Assembly: GCA_030737875.1 (NCBI GenBank)
Contig: CM060915.1
Location: forward strand, 628,496,786 to 628,560,785
From: Allium sativum
Lineage: Eukaryota; Streptophyta; Magnoliopsida; Asparagales; Amaryllidaceae
Reading direction: 5' to 3'
DNA: 64,000 bases
Position numbers and translations under genes: made by a program. Shown one piece after another: positions 11,452 to 22,460 of the stretch. The first letter of the stretch is position 1. Each line of letters starts with the position of its first letter. Under the pieces are notes generated by a model, which saw nothing but the letters and a program-made list of their open reading frames with translations, was not told where the DNA came from and did no database searches.

Positions 11452-12197
11452 TTCATAGTCAATTCAAGCTAACTTAACCCTCCTTATTTATCCTGTTAAA
11501 CTGGTTAAGTGTTGTCAGTAACTCATGTTGACTTAACCCTACCACAAACCAAGTTATATTGGTTAAGTATTTATTACTTAACCCTACCCATTCACCCTGT
11601 GTTGGTTAAGTGCTCCTTTTTAACTTAACCTTGCCCGTCTGTTTTAACTAACATGTTATTATTAATGGTTAAGTATTATCCCTTCATGTTTTAGACTTAA
11701 CCTCATTCCTTTATCGCAACCTGATGGCTAAGTGTTCAAGTTTACTTAACCCTACGGTCTATCCCAGCTAACATATCAAATTGTCTAAGCGTATTAGATT
11801 TTACTTAACCCCAACCTCTAGTCTAGTTAACATGTTAATTTGGCTAAGTGTATCAACCTTACTTAACCCCACCTTCTAGTCTAGTTTACATGTTAGTTTG
11901 GCTAAGTGTTTTCTTAGTTACTTAACCCCTACAAATCTGGTCTTGTTATCATAAGTTTGGTTATGTGTCCCTATGGACTTAGCCCTCCCATTCTAGCTCG
12001 ACTGTGTTAAGTTGGTTAAGTGTTCCTATAGACTTAACCCTACTATTCTAGCTTAACTGTGTTAAGTTGGTTAAGTGTTCCTATGGAATTAACCCTCCCA
12101 TTCTAGCTTAACTACGTTATGTGTCAGTCTGAACCTAACCCCACCCATCAGTCTAGTTATCATGTTGAACTGGTTAAGTGTCTTAGTTAACTTAACC
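11452..12197. repeat. Array of GGTTAAGT...ACTTAACC hairpins, C left LTR
   Basis: About 13-14 diverged units of 55-70 bp. Each has GG(T/C)TAAGTG, a loop of roughly 8-25 bases, then ACTTAACCC. A perfect example is at 12014-12039, with 8-bp arms and a 10-base loop. Linkers often contain CTAGTCTAGTTAACATGTTA. The paired arms are kept while loops and linkers drift, so pairing or a dyad binding site may be what is conserved. Confidence 0.8.
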
Positions 12198-12415
12198 TTA
12201 CCATTCTTGTTTTAGCTTTAAGTAAATAAATTAAATCCGTTACCACTCACAGTAGACAGGTATCGTTGCGACTACTGGATGTGCCGGTTGGTTCCGTGCA
12301 GGTTTACATCGCAACTCAGTCTAACCTCGGGTTAGGCATATTCGTGTTTTCTAAGTTCAAAGGGTTTCAATTTATTTTCAAATCAAGTTTTGAAAGTAAC
12401 CATCCCGTTCGTCGG

Positions 12416-12500
12416 ATCAGTTAGGGATAGCCAGGGAAAGCAAGAAACTTGTATTTTCCAAACTCAGGCCTAGACACTATCCTCTCTGTCACCCTAGAAC
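12416..12500. other. LTR module shared between C and F
   Basis: GATCAGTTAGGGATAGCCAG, then GCCTAGACACTATCCTCTCT and CACCCTAGAAC. Almost the same string order is in the F insertion at 32168-32255, and inverted at 28428-28490. It occurs again in the right C LTR (about 18909-18993). Confidence 0.6.
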
Positions 12501-13183
12501 TTGCTGGTGTGTCATTAAAAGAGATGTCGTTAATAAACCTTTAATTTGTCTAAATTTACATTTCCTCATTCAGGCCAAATTCTATAAGTAAATTATTCCT
12601 AATTTACCTATTTCCTAATTACCCTTTTAATGTGAATTGCCAACATTTATTCTTACGGTCCATTCTCCCCTCTATATCATATTTATGCCCTTTTGGTATG
12701 TAGACTATACCAAATTAAGTGTCACTAACCATGATTTTGCTAAACCTGACAGTTGTTCCCAATTATGGCCAATTTCACATTTATGCCAATATACTTACCG
12801 TGCCAAACTAGCTAATCCAATTCCGATTCAACATTCTAATTCACGTCAAACTAGGCTTATTACTCTAGTTCACTACTCATGTAAATGCTAGATTTACATG
12901 CCAATACTAGATTCAAATTACATATTATAATTTATGTTAAATTTATCCAATTTGCATTTCTATGAACATGCCATAATACATGTTCCCAATTTATGCCAAA
13001 TTCCATGTTTTACAACTATGTTTTAGTACATTTCACATTATGCCCAAATCGTATTCCCACCGTTCGTATAATTGCGATTCAATCTAGATTATGGATAAAT
13101 CTAGACTCGTAGAAATTAGGGAATGAACCAAAGATGCTATGAAAAAGGATGGACATAATAAGTGGCATAAAAGGTTTGAATAA

Positions 13184-13328
13184 CGACGTAGGTTCAAGAA
13201 CATGGGTAGACCTAACTTAATAGGTAAATTCCCAAGGTCTAAAACCAAGGATAGATAGAATATAGACGTAGGTTCAAGAACATGGGTAGACCTAACTTAA
13301 TAGGTAAATTCCCAAGGTCTAAAACCAA
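13184..13328. repeat. Tandem duplication, ~65-bp unit plus short linker
   Basis: ACGTAGGTTCAAGAACATGG through CCCAAGGTCTAAAACCAA occurs twice in tandem (13184-13248 and 13265-13328). The right C LTR has the same pair, so it predates insertion of C. Confidence 0.85.
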
Positions 13329-13504
13329 AGAAAACCAAGGACAGGCAGAATAAATAATCGGGTTTAGACCCAATCTCATAATCACAGAACTTAAGCAACA
13401 CTTTCCTAGTCATGGATCATAGATGTTTAATCACAGATGTCCTTGTTATGTCATAGACAATAGTGTATGTTTTCTAATCAAAGGCATAGGTTTAGTCAAG
13501 GAAA

Positions 13505-13665
13505 TAATCCTCATAGTCATAGTCACAGTCATAGGCAATGTTCATAATCATAGGCAATGTCCATAGTCATAGGCAAATGTTCATAGTCATAGGTAATGTC
13601 CATAGTCATAGGCAAATGTTCATAGTCATAGGTAATGTCCATAGTCGTAGGCAATGTTCATAGTC
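13505..13665. repeat. CATAGTCATAGGCAATGTC minisatellite, C left LTR
   Basis: Eight or nine units of 17-22 bp with the core TCATAGTCATAGG followed by CAATGT, CAAATGT or TAATGTC. The copy in the right LTR is at about 20005-20165. The spacing is regular but there are no unique spacers. Confidence 0.8.
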
Positions 13666-14127
13666 AAAGAGGCATATGGGTTTAAGGTCCATAATTTCAT
13701 AGTCTTATCGGTCATCGAATCATAACAGTTCTTAATTAAGTCCAAAGACATTGGCACAGTTTCGAATAGAAAGATTTGGCATATTCTTTTATTCCTTTAA
13801 TTCATGTCACAAACAGAGGGAAACTTTCAAATCTAAAAAGTAACTGACTTACAGAAATTTAGATTAGAAAAGAAAGATGGCGTTGCTATGATTCGTGCGA
13901 CGTTGCTCGAAATCGTTTGAGTTAGCCTTTGATTCTCATCCTGAAGCTTTAATCTTGATTTGAACCTCTTCTTGACAAACTTGAGCAGCACTTCGTCATC
14001 TTGATTTATTTTATATATTATTCTATTTATTATTTAATTAAGAGGAGGAGAAGAAGCCATGTTCGCCAAGCATCTTTGCAGCATAAGGGTAGAAAAGAAT
14101 TGTGAATAGAGAAGAAGTCTAGGGCTG

Positions 14128-14135
14128 TTTATATA
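14128..14135 (-). promoter_or_regulatory. TATA box of C left LTR
   Basis: Reverse strand TATATAAA followed by CAGCCCTAGA, with a likely start near 14100. The copy in the right LTR is at 20623-20630. Confidence 0.65.
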
Positions 14136-14215
14136 GTGTTGGGTGGACGAACCTGGTCAGAAAACACGACCAAATACATCAGAACGAACAAGGTGCAGAA
14201 AGCTGGAAAAACAGG

Positions 14216-14288
14216 GGGGGTCGACCCCCAGGTCGACTATGTAGTCGACCTGGGTGCCCCAGGTCGACTACCCAGTCGACCTGGGTGT
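14216..14288. promoter_or_regulatory. GTCGAC palindrome cluster upstream of C promoter
   Basis: Five GTCGAC sites (14220, 14232, 14244, 14263, 14275) sit in larger dyads. One is the perfect 14-bp palindrome GGGGGTCGACCCCC, and others pair CCAGGTCGACT with AGTCGACCTGG. The cluster lies 80-150 bp upstream of the antisense TATA box. The right LTR has seven sites, through one extra ~32-bp unit. Confidence 0.6.
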
Positions 14289-14561
14289 CTTGGGCGGGAA
14301 AATTCCCGCCCTGGCCAATTTGGCCCGATTTTTGAAATTTGAATTTGTTTTCTGTCTGTTCGAATTTTAAACTGAATTCTGAAACTTTCGGAGGCCATAT
14401 CTCCCTCATACGGACTCCGATTTACGCAAACTCGGACTCGTTTTCATACAGAATTCCGAGACGAACACAATGGCGTAGCCCGTTTCCCTTGATTTTGATT
14501 TTAAATTATAATTCTGCCTTGATTTGTGAATCTTAGTGTTACAGAATTACGATTTGTTACA

Positions 14562-14579
14562 TTCTTCCCCACTTAAAAG
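14562..14579 (-). other. C polypurine tract
   Basis: Reverse strand CTTTTAAGTGGGGAAGAA runs directly into the LTR start TGTAAC. It is preceded by GGGGACGAAATC, the pattern also seen in B and E. Confidence 0.85.
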
Positions 14580-16300
14580 GATTTCGTCCCCGAAATCTTC
14601 AAGTTAGGAAGAATGTGTCCTACCATCCAATCACCCATCTACTCAACCATCCAATCACAGGCATTCACTGTCCTTAAAAGATTTCTAATGCTTTCATGTT
14701 TATATGCATAGTGTGTGTATATGTCTTTGTCTAATGCAAAATTAGGCGGTCTACTGATTCAGTTGACCTCCTTAATGCGAAACATGTCAGTGCCATGCAT
14801 CCAATCATGTATGCAAGCATCCCTAGTTATGTAAATACTACATGCGTGCACAGCCATTCGTCCATATGCAACATCCATATGATAACATATCAAGTTCAAC
14901 TTACAAACAAATACACATTTGTAAATGCAATATGCAAGCGTCCGAACTTGATCTAGTGTCTAATACGTATGCATATGCATTCACGAGCAACCATTAGCAA
15001 CCACTTGCAACCATTCAACCATAACATGTTTCAATTACATGTTTACATCCATTGGCTTCTACCTAAGGATCGAAGATACAACCTAGAGGATATACTTTGG
15101 AAAGAGAGAAACAATTATGCGCAAAGCTCCTACACAAAGAAATCAAGGATGCACCCTTAAGGAAAAAGGGTATAATGCTAGTATCTAGCCTTCTTGAGCT
15201 TTACTCCACCGTATCTTAACTAATTTTACTTTACGATTGCGAAGTTTCCGATATCCATTTCCAAAATAAACAGATGTCAATCACGGTACCAAGTGTACGT
15301 ACTAAGATGATTAGAGGTTTCCCCCTTATCCACCATGCCATAACTATAAGGGTCGAAAGGTTACTACGTGCTTTTTAGAGTACCTGCCACAACTATTCAT
15401 CTCTCACGCAAACCATCCTAGTCGAACTCAACATTCCTCAAGTACAAGCCCCAAAGGCCTAAACCAATATCAGACAAGCACCCAAGGAATATCTCCTCCG
15501 AATTTAGACGACCTACGTGAGATGATATAAGCGAACTCGACAGCTATCCTCAAATCCCTACTAACCAAAAATAAGCTGGTCGGACCACCAATTGGATTTG
15601 ATACTTTAGTGGGATCTTTCTACTATACAAATACTATGGTGCAGAGACTTAACTATGAAAGTAGATATGAACAAATGCGAAGCGCTAAAACCAAAGGAAA
15701 GAGTATGAAAGGCAAAACTAGACTCTTCCAACAGAACTTTACAACCTTTCTCCTAGGTACGCTTGGTGGTGAAAGTATGTACTCGCCCTTCTGAAAATCT
15801 TGTTCCTCGTTCTTGCCCTTGTCCTTTTAATTATATGTCCTATCCTACCCTAGTAAAAATACTTCCTCTTGTCTTATAATTCCTTCCTCCTTTATGAGCT
15901 AAATCTACATCCATGAATTCTTCATCCTTGGGTTGTGCTCCTTAGACAAACTCCACATCCTCTTCCGTGTGTAATCATGTTGACAAATCTCTCGAAAGCT
16001 GCTTCCATCGTACAGAAAACCCTATAAGCTTGAAAGAAAACTGGCCGTAAGTGAAACAACTACGGCTATGGACGGAAGCCGGGCACTACTTTGCCCTTCG
16101 ATGAGGTTACCTCCCAGAAAGCCAGGAGCCCCAGAGACTCAAGAAAGAAGGAGACAAGAATTTAAACAGAGGAAGAGAAAATAGTGCGTATGGATTTGGG
16201 GAATATGTCTTTAAAACAAATCTTTTCTCTTGAAAATGCTTCTTTAAAAACCGTTTTGAAAATAATTTTTCAAATCCTTTATCTGATCTGGTAACCTTCA

Positions 16301-16312
16301 ACTCTGATACCA
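16301..16312 (-). other. C primer-binding site (tRNA-iMet)
   Basis: Reverse strand TGGTATCAGAGT, two bases from the LTR. The last base differs from the usual GAGC. Confidence 0.85.
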
Positions 16313-17937
16313 CGTGTAACACCCCACGTCCGTTGGTGTCACTCACAAAGGGAATGCACTAAGTTCTGTGGAGCATCTAGGGTAAAAGATGCAGATAAAT
16401 TACAGGACAGACATAAATTAAACAGCGGAAAATAAAACTTTGCTTTATTGATAAAATAGTTTGTACAAAGATTTCTTTACAATATCAGAGTGTCATCTGT
16501 CTTACAAAATAAAGAAGCATAAAAATACATTTATATTCCCCAATTTAAGCAAGAGCCAGCCATAACATCTGAAAAGAGAATCCAAGCAAAACTTCGGCAA
16601 ATCTTCAAGCTGGGAAAGAGTGACAGTCCAACTTAACCTGAGCTATACTATTCCCTCCTTTACTACCTGAGGGGGGGGGGGAACAGAAGACAAGAAGACG
16701 AAAGGAAAACAGAGTCAGACATAAAGCCTGAGTAAGTTCAGTAACTTCTAGCATGTGAACATGAAGAAACAAAATGACATGAATTAACTGAATACAAGAT
16801 AACACCATGAGGATAGGGTTGGCAAGATTAGACAAGATTAACACAAGATATGCTAAGCTAAGATAACTGGATATGCTCTAATACTTTCGCCGCTTCGCTA
16901 TTTCCTTGTTATACTGGTTTCTATATCTCTGCACCACCTAACTAGTGTCCCAACTAGTAACGATAACGTGATCCCAATCCCTGTATTTTCCATCGCCTTC
17001 AGGCATCCGTTTATTTATTTGTTATCTAGATTTAATCTAGGGTTCTCTACCAAGTGCCTTCTAGATTCAACTAGAGTTTACGCTGTCTGCTGAATGCTTC
17101 TCGGATTCAGGATTTATGCCACCTAGTTCAACTAGGAATTATGCTACCTGTCGAACGATGCCCCCAAGTCTAGGACACACTACCTAGAGTGGTATATGTT
17201 CCTATACTTCCCCACGCATGTATCGCGAATCGTTATCGCTTGTCTAGATGCACATGTCCCATAATGTGCGGTCCGAATCCTGTGTCAGGGCAAATCAAGG
17301 AATACAGAACTCGGTCGGGAGCTTTCAGATATCTGCCGATGCAGATGCTAAGGTCTGTTTTTGTTCCAGTGGTTATGGTCCCACTTGACCCCTCCCTCAA
17401 CTAATGAAAGGCACACGTTGTAAAATGAGAACTATACGCCGGCCCCGGTGCCCCACTATCCTATGGCCATCCTCACCCATAACTAGATAGCAAGTATATG
17501 GTCTTTTGGAGTTCTCCGCCTTTCCGCTTCACGTATCTCGATTGACTCAAGATGGATGGTAGACGACGAGTCGCTGTCACAGGGCTACCGTTTGCTCGCC
17601 GAATCATGCCGGTCCATCCTAGTCTTTAGGTTGCCACGTATTGCAACCAAGGCATACTTTGGTTCTTCTATGCAGACCTTAACCTTTGTAGGACCAGGCG
17701 GATCATCTGCAGCCTCACAGAGGGATACCAAGAGTACCCTCACGTCCCCTCGAAGCCTCGGGCTTCGTAACCCAATTCGTTGGAGCCTCCTTTTTTACTC
17801 AGACGGACGTTCGCTCCTCCTCGTGCTATACTAAGAATTACTACTTAGTTTTACTAACTAAGATTTACCACTTAGTTTCCAGAATCGTTGTTTTCTTAAC
17901 TAAGGTTTACTTAGTTCTCTTTCCCATTAGTTTAGAT

Positions 17938-18693
17938 TGCTTAAGTGTCATAGTCAATTCAAGCTAACTTAACCCTGCTTATTTATCCTGTTAAACTGGT
18001 TAAGTGTTGTCAGTAATTCATGTTGACTTAACCCTACCACAAACCAAGTTATATTGGTTAAGTATTTATTGCTTAACCCTACCCATTCACCCTGTGTTGG
18101 TTAAGTGCTCCTTTTTAACTTAACCTTGCCCGTCTGTTTTAACTAACATGTTATTATTAATGGTTAAGTATTATCCCTTCATGTTTTAGACTTAACCTCA
18201 TTCCTTTATCGCAACCTGATGGCTAAGTGTTCAAGTTTACTTAACCCTACGATCTATCCCAGCTAACATATCAAATTGGCTAAGCGTATTAGATTTTACT
18301 TAACCCCAACCTCTAGTCTAGTTAACATGTTAATTTGGCTAAGTGAATCAACCTTACTTAACCCCACCTTCTAGTCTAGTTTATATGTTAGTTTGGCTAA
18401 GTGTTTTCTTAGTTACTTAACCCCTACAAATCTGGTCTTGTTATCATAAGTTTGGTTAAGTGTCCCTATGGACTTATCCCTCCCATTCTAGCTCGACTGT
18501 GTTAAGTTGGTTAAGTGTTCCTATAGACTTAACCCTCCTATTCTTGCTTAAATGTGTTAAGTTGGTTAAGTGTTCCTATGGACTTAACCCTCCCATTCTA
18601 GCTTAACTACGTTATGTGTCAGTCTTAACCTAACCCCACCCATCAGTCTAGTTATCATGTTGAACTGGTTAAGTGTCTTAGTTAACTTAACCT
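17938..18693. repeat. Array of GGTTAAGT...ACTTAACC hairpins, C right LTR
   Basis: Second copy of the array at 11452-12197, with the same number and order of units and a few substitutions. Some changes restore pairing relative to the left copy, for example GACTTAACCC at about 18588-18597 where the left LTR has GAATTAACCC. Confidence 0.8.
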
Positions 18694-20622
18694 TACCATT
18701 CTTGTTCTAGCTTTAACTAAATAAATTAAAGCCGTTACCACTCACATTAGACAGGTATCGTTGCGACTACTGGATGTGCCGGTTGGTTCCGGGCAGGTTT
18801 ACATCGCAACTTAGTCTAACCTCGGGTTAGGCATATTCGTGTTTTCTAAGTTCAAAGGGTTTCAATTTATTTTCAAATAAACTTTTGAAAGTAACCATCC
18901 CGTTCGTCGGATCAGTTAGGGATAGCCAGGGAGAGCACGAAACTTGTATTTTCCAAACTCAGGCCTAGACACTATCCTCTCTGTCACCCTAGAACTTTCT
19001 GGTGTGTCATTAAAAGAGATGTCGTTAATAAACCTTTAATTTGTCTAAATTTACATTTCCTCATTCAGGCCAAATTCTATAAGTAAATTATTCCTAATTT
19101 ACCTATTTCCTAATTACCCTTTTAATGTGAATTGCCAACATTTATTCTTACGGCCCATTCTCCCCTCTATATCATATTTATGCCCTTTTGGTATGTAGAC
19201 TATACCAAATTAAGTGTCACTAACCATGATTTTGTTAAACCTGACAGTTATTCCCAATTATGGCCAATTTCACATTTATGCCAATATACTTACCGTGCCA
19301 AACTAGCTAATCCAATTCCGATTCAACATTCTAATTCAAGTCAAACTAGGCTTATTACTCTAGTTCACTACTCATGTAAATGCTAGATTTACACGCCAAT
19401 ACTAGATTCAAATTACATATTATAATTTATGTCAAATTTATCCAATTTGCATTTCTATGAACATGCCATAATACATGTTCCCAATTTATGCCAAATTCCA
19501 TGTTTTACATCTATGTTTTAGTACATTTCACATTATGCCCAAATCGTATTCCCACCATTCGTATAATTGCGATTCAATCTAGATTATGGATAAATCTAGA
19601 CTCGTAGAAATTAGGGAATGAACCAAAGATGCTATGAAAAAGGATGGACATAATAACTGGCATAAAAGGTTTGAATAACGACGTAGGTTCAAGAACATGG
19701 GTAGACCTAACTTAATAGGTAAATTCCCAAGGTCTAAAAGCAAGGATAGACATAATAGAGACGTAGGTTCAAGAACATGGGTAGACCTAACTTAATAGGT
19801 AAATTCCCAAGGTCTAAAACCAAAGAAAACCAAGGACAGGCAGAATAAATAATCGGGTTTAGACCCAATCTCATAATCACATAACTTAAGCAACACTTTC
19901 CTAGTCATGGATCATAGATGTTTAATCACAGGTGTCCTTGTTATGTCATAGACAATAGTGTATGTTTTCTAATCAAAGGCATAGGTTTAGTCAAGGAAAT
20001 AATCCTCATAGTCATAGTCACAGTCATAGGCATTGTTCATAATCATAGGCAATGTCCATAGTCATAGGCAAATGTTCATAGTCATAGGTAATGTCCATAG
20101 TCATAGGCAAATGTTCATAGTCATAGGTAATGTCCATAGTCGTAGGCAATGTTCATAGTCAAAGAGGCATATGGGTTTAAGGTCCATAGTTTCATAGTCT
20201 TATCGGTCATCGAATCATAACAGTTCTTAATTAAGTCTAAAGACATTGGCACAGATTCGAATAGAAAGATTTGGCATATTCTTTTATTCCTTTAATTCAT
20301 GTCACAAATAGAGAGAAACTTTCAAATCTAAAAAGTAACTGACTTACAGAAATTTAGATTAGAAAAGAAAGATGGCGTTGCTATGATTCATGTGACGTTG
20401 CTCGAAATCGTTTGAGTTAGCCTTTGATTCTCATCATGAAGCTTTAATCTTGATTCGAACCTCTTCTTGACAAACTTGAGCAGCACTTCGTCGTCTTGAT
20501 TTATTTTATATATTATTCTATTTATTATTTAATTAAGAGGAGGAGAAGAAGCCATGTTCGCCAAGCATCTTTGCAGCATAAGGGTAGAAAAGAATTGTGA
20601 ATAGAGAAGAAGACTAGGGCTG

Positions 20623-20630
20623 TTTATATA
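20623..20630 (-). promoter_or_regulatory. TATA box of C right (5') LTR
   Basis: Reverse strand TATATAAA in the 5' LTR of C, which would drive the full-length RNA. Confidence 0.65.
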
Positions 20631-20711
20631 GTGTTGGGTGGATGAACCTAGTCAGAAAAACGCGACCAAATACGTCAGAACGAACAAGGTGCAGAAAGCT
20701 GGAAAAACAGG

Positions 20712-20811
20712 GGGGGTCGACCCCCAGGTCGACTATGTAGTCGACCTGGGTGCCCCAGGTCGACTACCCAGTCGACCTGGGTAGCCCAGGTCGACTACCC
20801 AGTCGACCTGG
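20712..20811. promoter_or_regulatory. GTCGAC palindrome cluster, C right LTR
   Basis: Seven GTCGAC sites, upstream of the TATA box at 20623-20630 in the element's orientation. It has one more unit than the left copy, built from AGCCCAGGTCGACTACCCAG. Confidence 0.6.
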
Positions 20812-21088
20812 GTGTCTTGGGCGGGAAAATTCCTGCCCTGGCCAATCCGGCCCGATTTTTGAAATTTGAATTTGTTTTCTGTCTGTTCGAATTTTAAACT
20901 GAATTCTGAAATTTCCGGAGGCCATATCTCCCTCATACGGACTCCGATTTACGCAAACTCGGACTCGTTTTCATACAGAATTCCGAGACGAACACAATGG
21001 CGCAGCCCATTTCCCTTGATTTTGATATTAGATTATAATTCTGCCTTGATTTGTGAATCTTAGTGTTACAGAATTACGGGGTGTTACA

Positions 21089-21093
21089 AAGTC
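21089..21093. repeat. Target-site duplication of C, right copy (AAGTC)
   Basis: Follows GTGTTACA, the end of C. B's LTR sequence resumes immediately after it. Confidence 0.93.
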
Positions 21094-21602
21094 CGTTCTA
21101 GGTCTGAACGAAACCAGAGGCACCTTATTCCTCTCCCGTATGTCCAATACAGGAGAGAGGCCCTCGCACATCTGAACGATCAACAAGTACGTCCAGACAA
21201 CCACCATTGTAACCCCTTCCAGGCAGATCTCCCATCAAAGGCGTCAGTAGTCATCCATTCGATGTAAAGATCACCAGTCTTGCACCGTCTTCATATCTTC
21301 GACTTCTAATCGTCGACCAATTATTTGAAACGAGAATTAACTCGGCCTTTTCAAATAATTCATGTATATTTAGAATTCAAATCAATTCATTACCTTGTTA
21401 AATTATTTGACATCTGTAATTCAGTTCATTAATGTAATTTTCACATCAAACACATTCAACCATAAAATATCCATTAAACCGGGTAAATTCAGTTTATTTC
21501 CATTCCATATCGCGTAATATTTTATAACGATTTATCGTTATTTTTATTTATTTAAATATTGCCATTTAAACGACGCTTCAAGGCATAACGCGACCATGGC
21601 AC

Positions 21603-22040
21603 TGTTTTTCTTCAAATTTGTTTTACACATTTCTGAAAATCTAACCGTTGGTTCTTTAAAAATTTGGTATCATTGGAAAGATCGTTTCAAAGCGGGCCAA
21701 AGAGTTCCAGTTTTGGGAAAATCCGATGGTCGGATCTCCCGGTACAATCGTTTTGAGTTCTGATTTCAAAACACAAACTGCAGCGTCGTTATTCGATTTA
21801 TTTATTTATATTTATAAATATAATCCATTCTGGCATTGTTTTCATTCAGATTTGAATTTTACATTTCATAAAATCAAACAGTTGGATCATTACAAATTTG
21901 GTATCATTGGAAAGATATTTTCAAAGCAGACCCAATGGTTTCGGTTTCAGGAAAATTCGACGGTCGTATCTCCCACAATAATCGTTTAAAATCACAATTT
22001 CAAAATACGAACTACAGCTTTGTTATTCGATTTATTTTAA
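21603..22040. repeat. ~200-bp tandem duplication in B left LTR
   Basis: Two diverged copies carry TTTGGTATCATTGGAAAGAT, then CCGATGGTCGGATCTCCC or a decayed form, then ATTTCAAAA(C/T)AC and TTATTCGATTTATTT. The other B LTR has the same duplication at about 38081-38530, so it predates insertion. Confidence 0.75.
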
Positions 22041-22179
22041 TTATATTTATATATATATATAAATAAATAAAAATATAAATATAATCCATTCTTCGATTTC
22101 CAAACCATTTTCATTTCATATATTTGCTAAAAATAATATTTTTACCCAACAAATATTCATTTCAACACCTGACTATTTT

Positions 22180-22460
22180 TAGCACTTCATATATATTCTA
22201 AAAATGTGATTTTTATTGTTTAAACAATTTATTTCAAAAATGAATATTTTTAGCGATTCGTATATATTATAAAAATGAGGTTTTTATTGTTAAAACAATT
22301 TATTTCAAAAATGAATATTTTTAGCGATTCGTATATATTATGAAAATGTGGTTTTTATTCTTAAAACAATTTATTTCAAAATTGAATATTTTTAACGATT
22401 CGTTTATATTATAAAAATGTGGTTTTTATTGTTAAAACAATTTATTTCAATCATGAATAA
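22180..22460. repeat. ~72-bp tandem repeat in B left LTR
   Basis: Four to five copies of a unit holding AAAAATGTGGTTTTTATTGT, then CAATTTATTTCAAAAATGAA and TTTTTAGCGATTCGTATA. Its reverse complement resembles the array in A's 3' LTR where B is inserted. The partner array is at about 38640-38920. Confidence 0.8.

Larger units (their letters stand above)
9823..14561 (-). mobile_element. C 3' LTR (left copy)
   Basis: Starts TGTAACACCCCACGTCC and ends ATTTGTTACA on the plus strand. It holds, left to right, a polyadenylation/R-U5-like part, an array of TTAAGT hairpins (11452-12197), a module shared with F (12416-12500), a 65-bp duplication, a CATAGTC minisatellite, a TATA box (antisense, 14128) and a GTCGAC cluster. 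Open frames at 10692-10907 and 11042-11353 are present in both LTR copies only because LTRs are duplicates; their changes show no sign of coding constraint. Confidence 0.92.
14562..16314 (-). mobile_element. C internal region, non-coding
   Basis: A 1753-bp interior between the C LTRs. Its left edge is the reverse of a polypurine tract and its right edge holds the primer-binding site. I translated the reverse strand after the primer site and found only short frames with frequent stops. No zinc knuckle, DTG, YxDD or integrase motif is present. Confidence 0.85.
9823..21088 (-). mobile_element. Element C: non-autonomous LARD-like retrotransposon
   Basis: An 11,266-bp element inserted in B's 3' LTR. 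It has two LTRs of 4739 and 4774 bp, a 1753-bp interior, a tRNA-Met primer-binding site at the right and a polypurine tract at the left, so it lies on the minus strand. Its ends are TGTAACACCCC and GGGTGTTACA. The interior holds no gag, protease, reverse transcriptase or integrase. Very long LTRs with a short non-coding interior fit a LARD (large retrotransposon derivative), probably mobilised by Tekay-type proteins because the TTTTAAGTGGGGA-type tract and primer site match. The LTR copies look about 98% identical where compared. Confidence 0.92.
16315..21088 (-). mobile_element. C 5' LTR (right copy)
   Basis: A 4774-bp LTR starting TGTAACACCCCACGTCC and ending GGGGTGTTACA. It matches the left copy throughout, with scattered substitutions. 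The main length difference is an extra ~32-bp GTCGAC unit near 20780. Its own hairpin array is at 17938-18693, its minisatellite at about 20005-20165 and its TATA box at 20623-20630 on the reverse strand. It has no genes. Confidence 0.92.

Noticed and set aside
13505..13665. Regular short repeats that look CRISPR-like
   Set aside because: Repeats adjoin or are separated by parts of the same unit, there are no unique spacers, and the context is a plant LTR.
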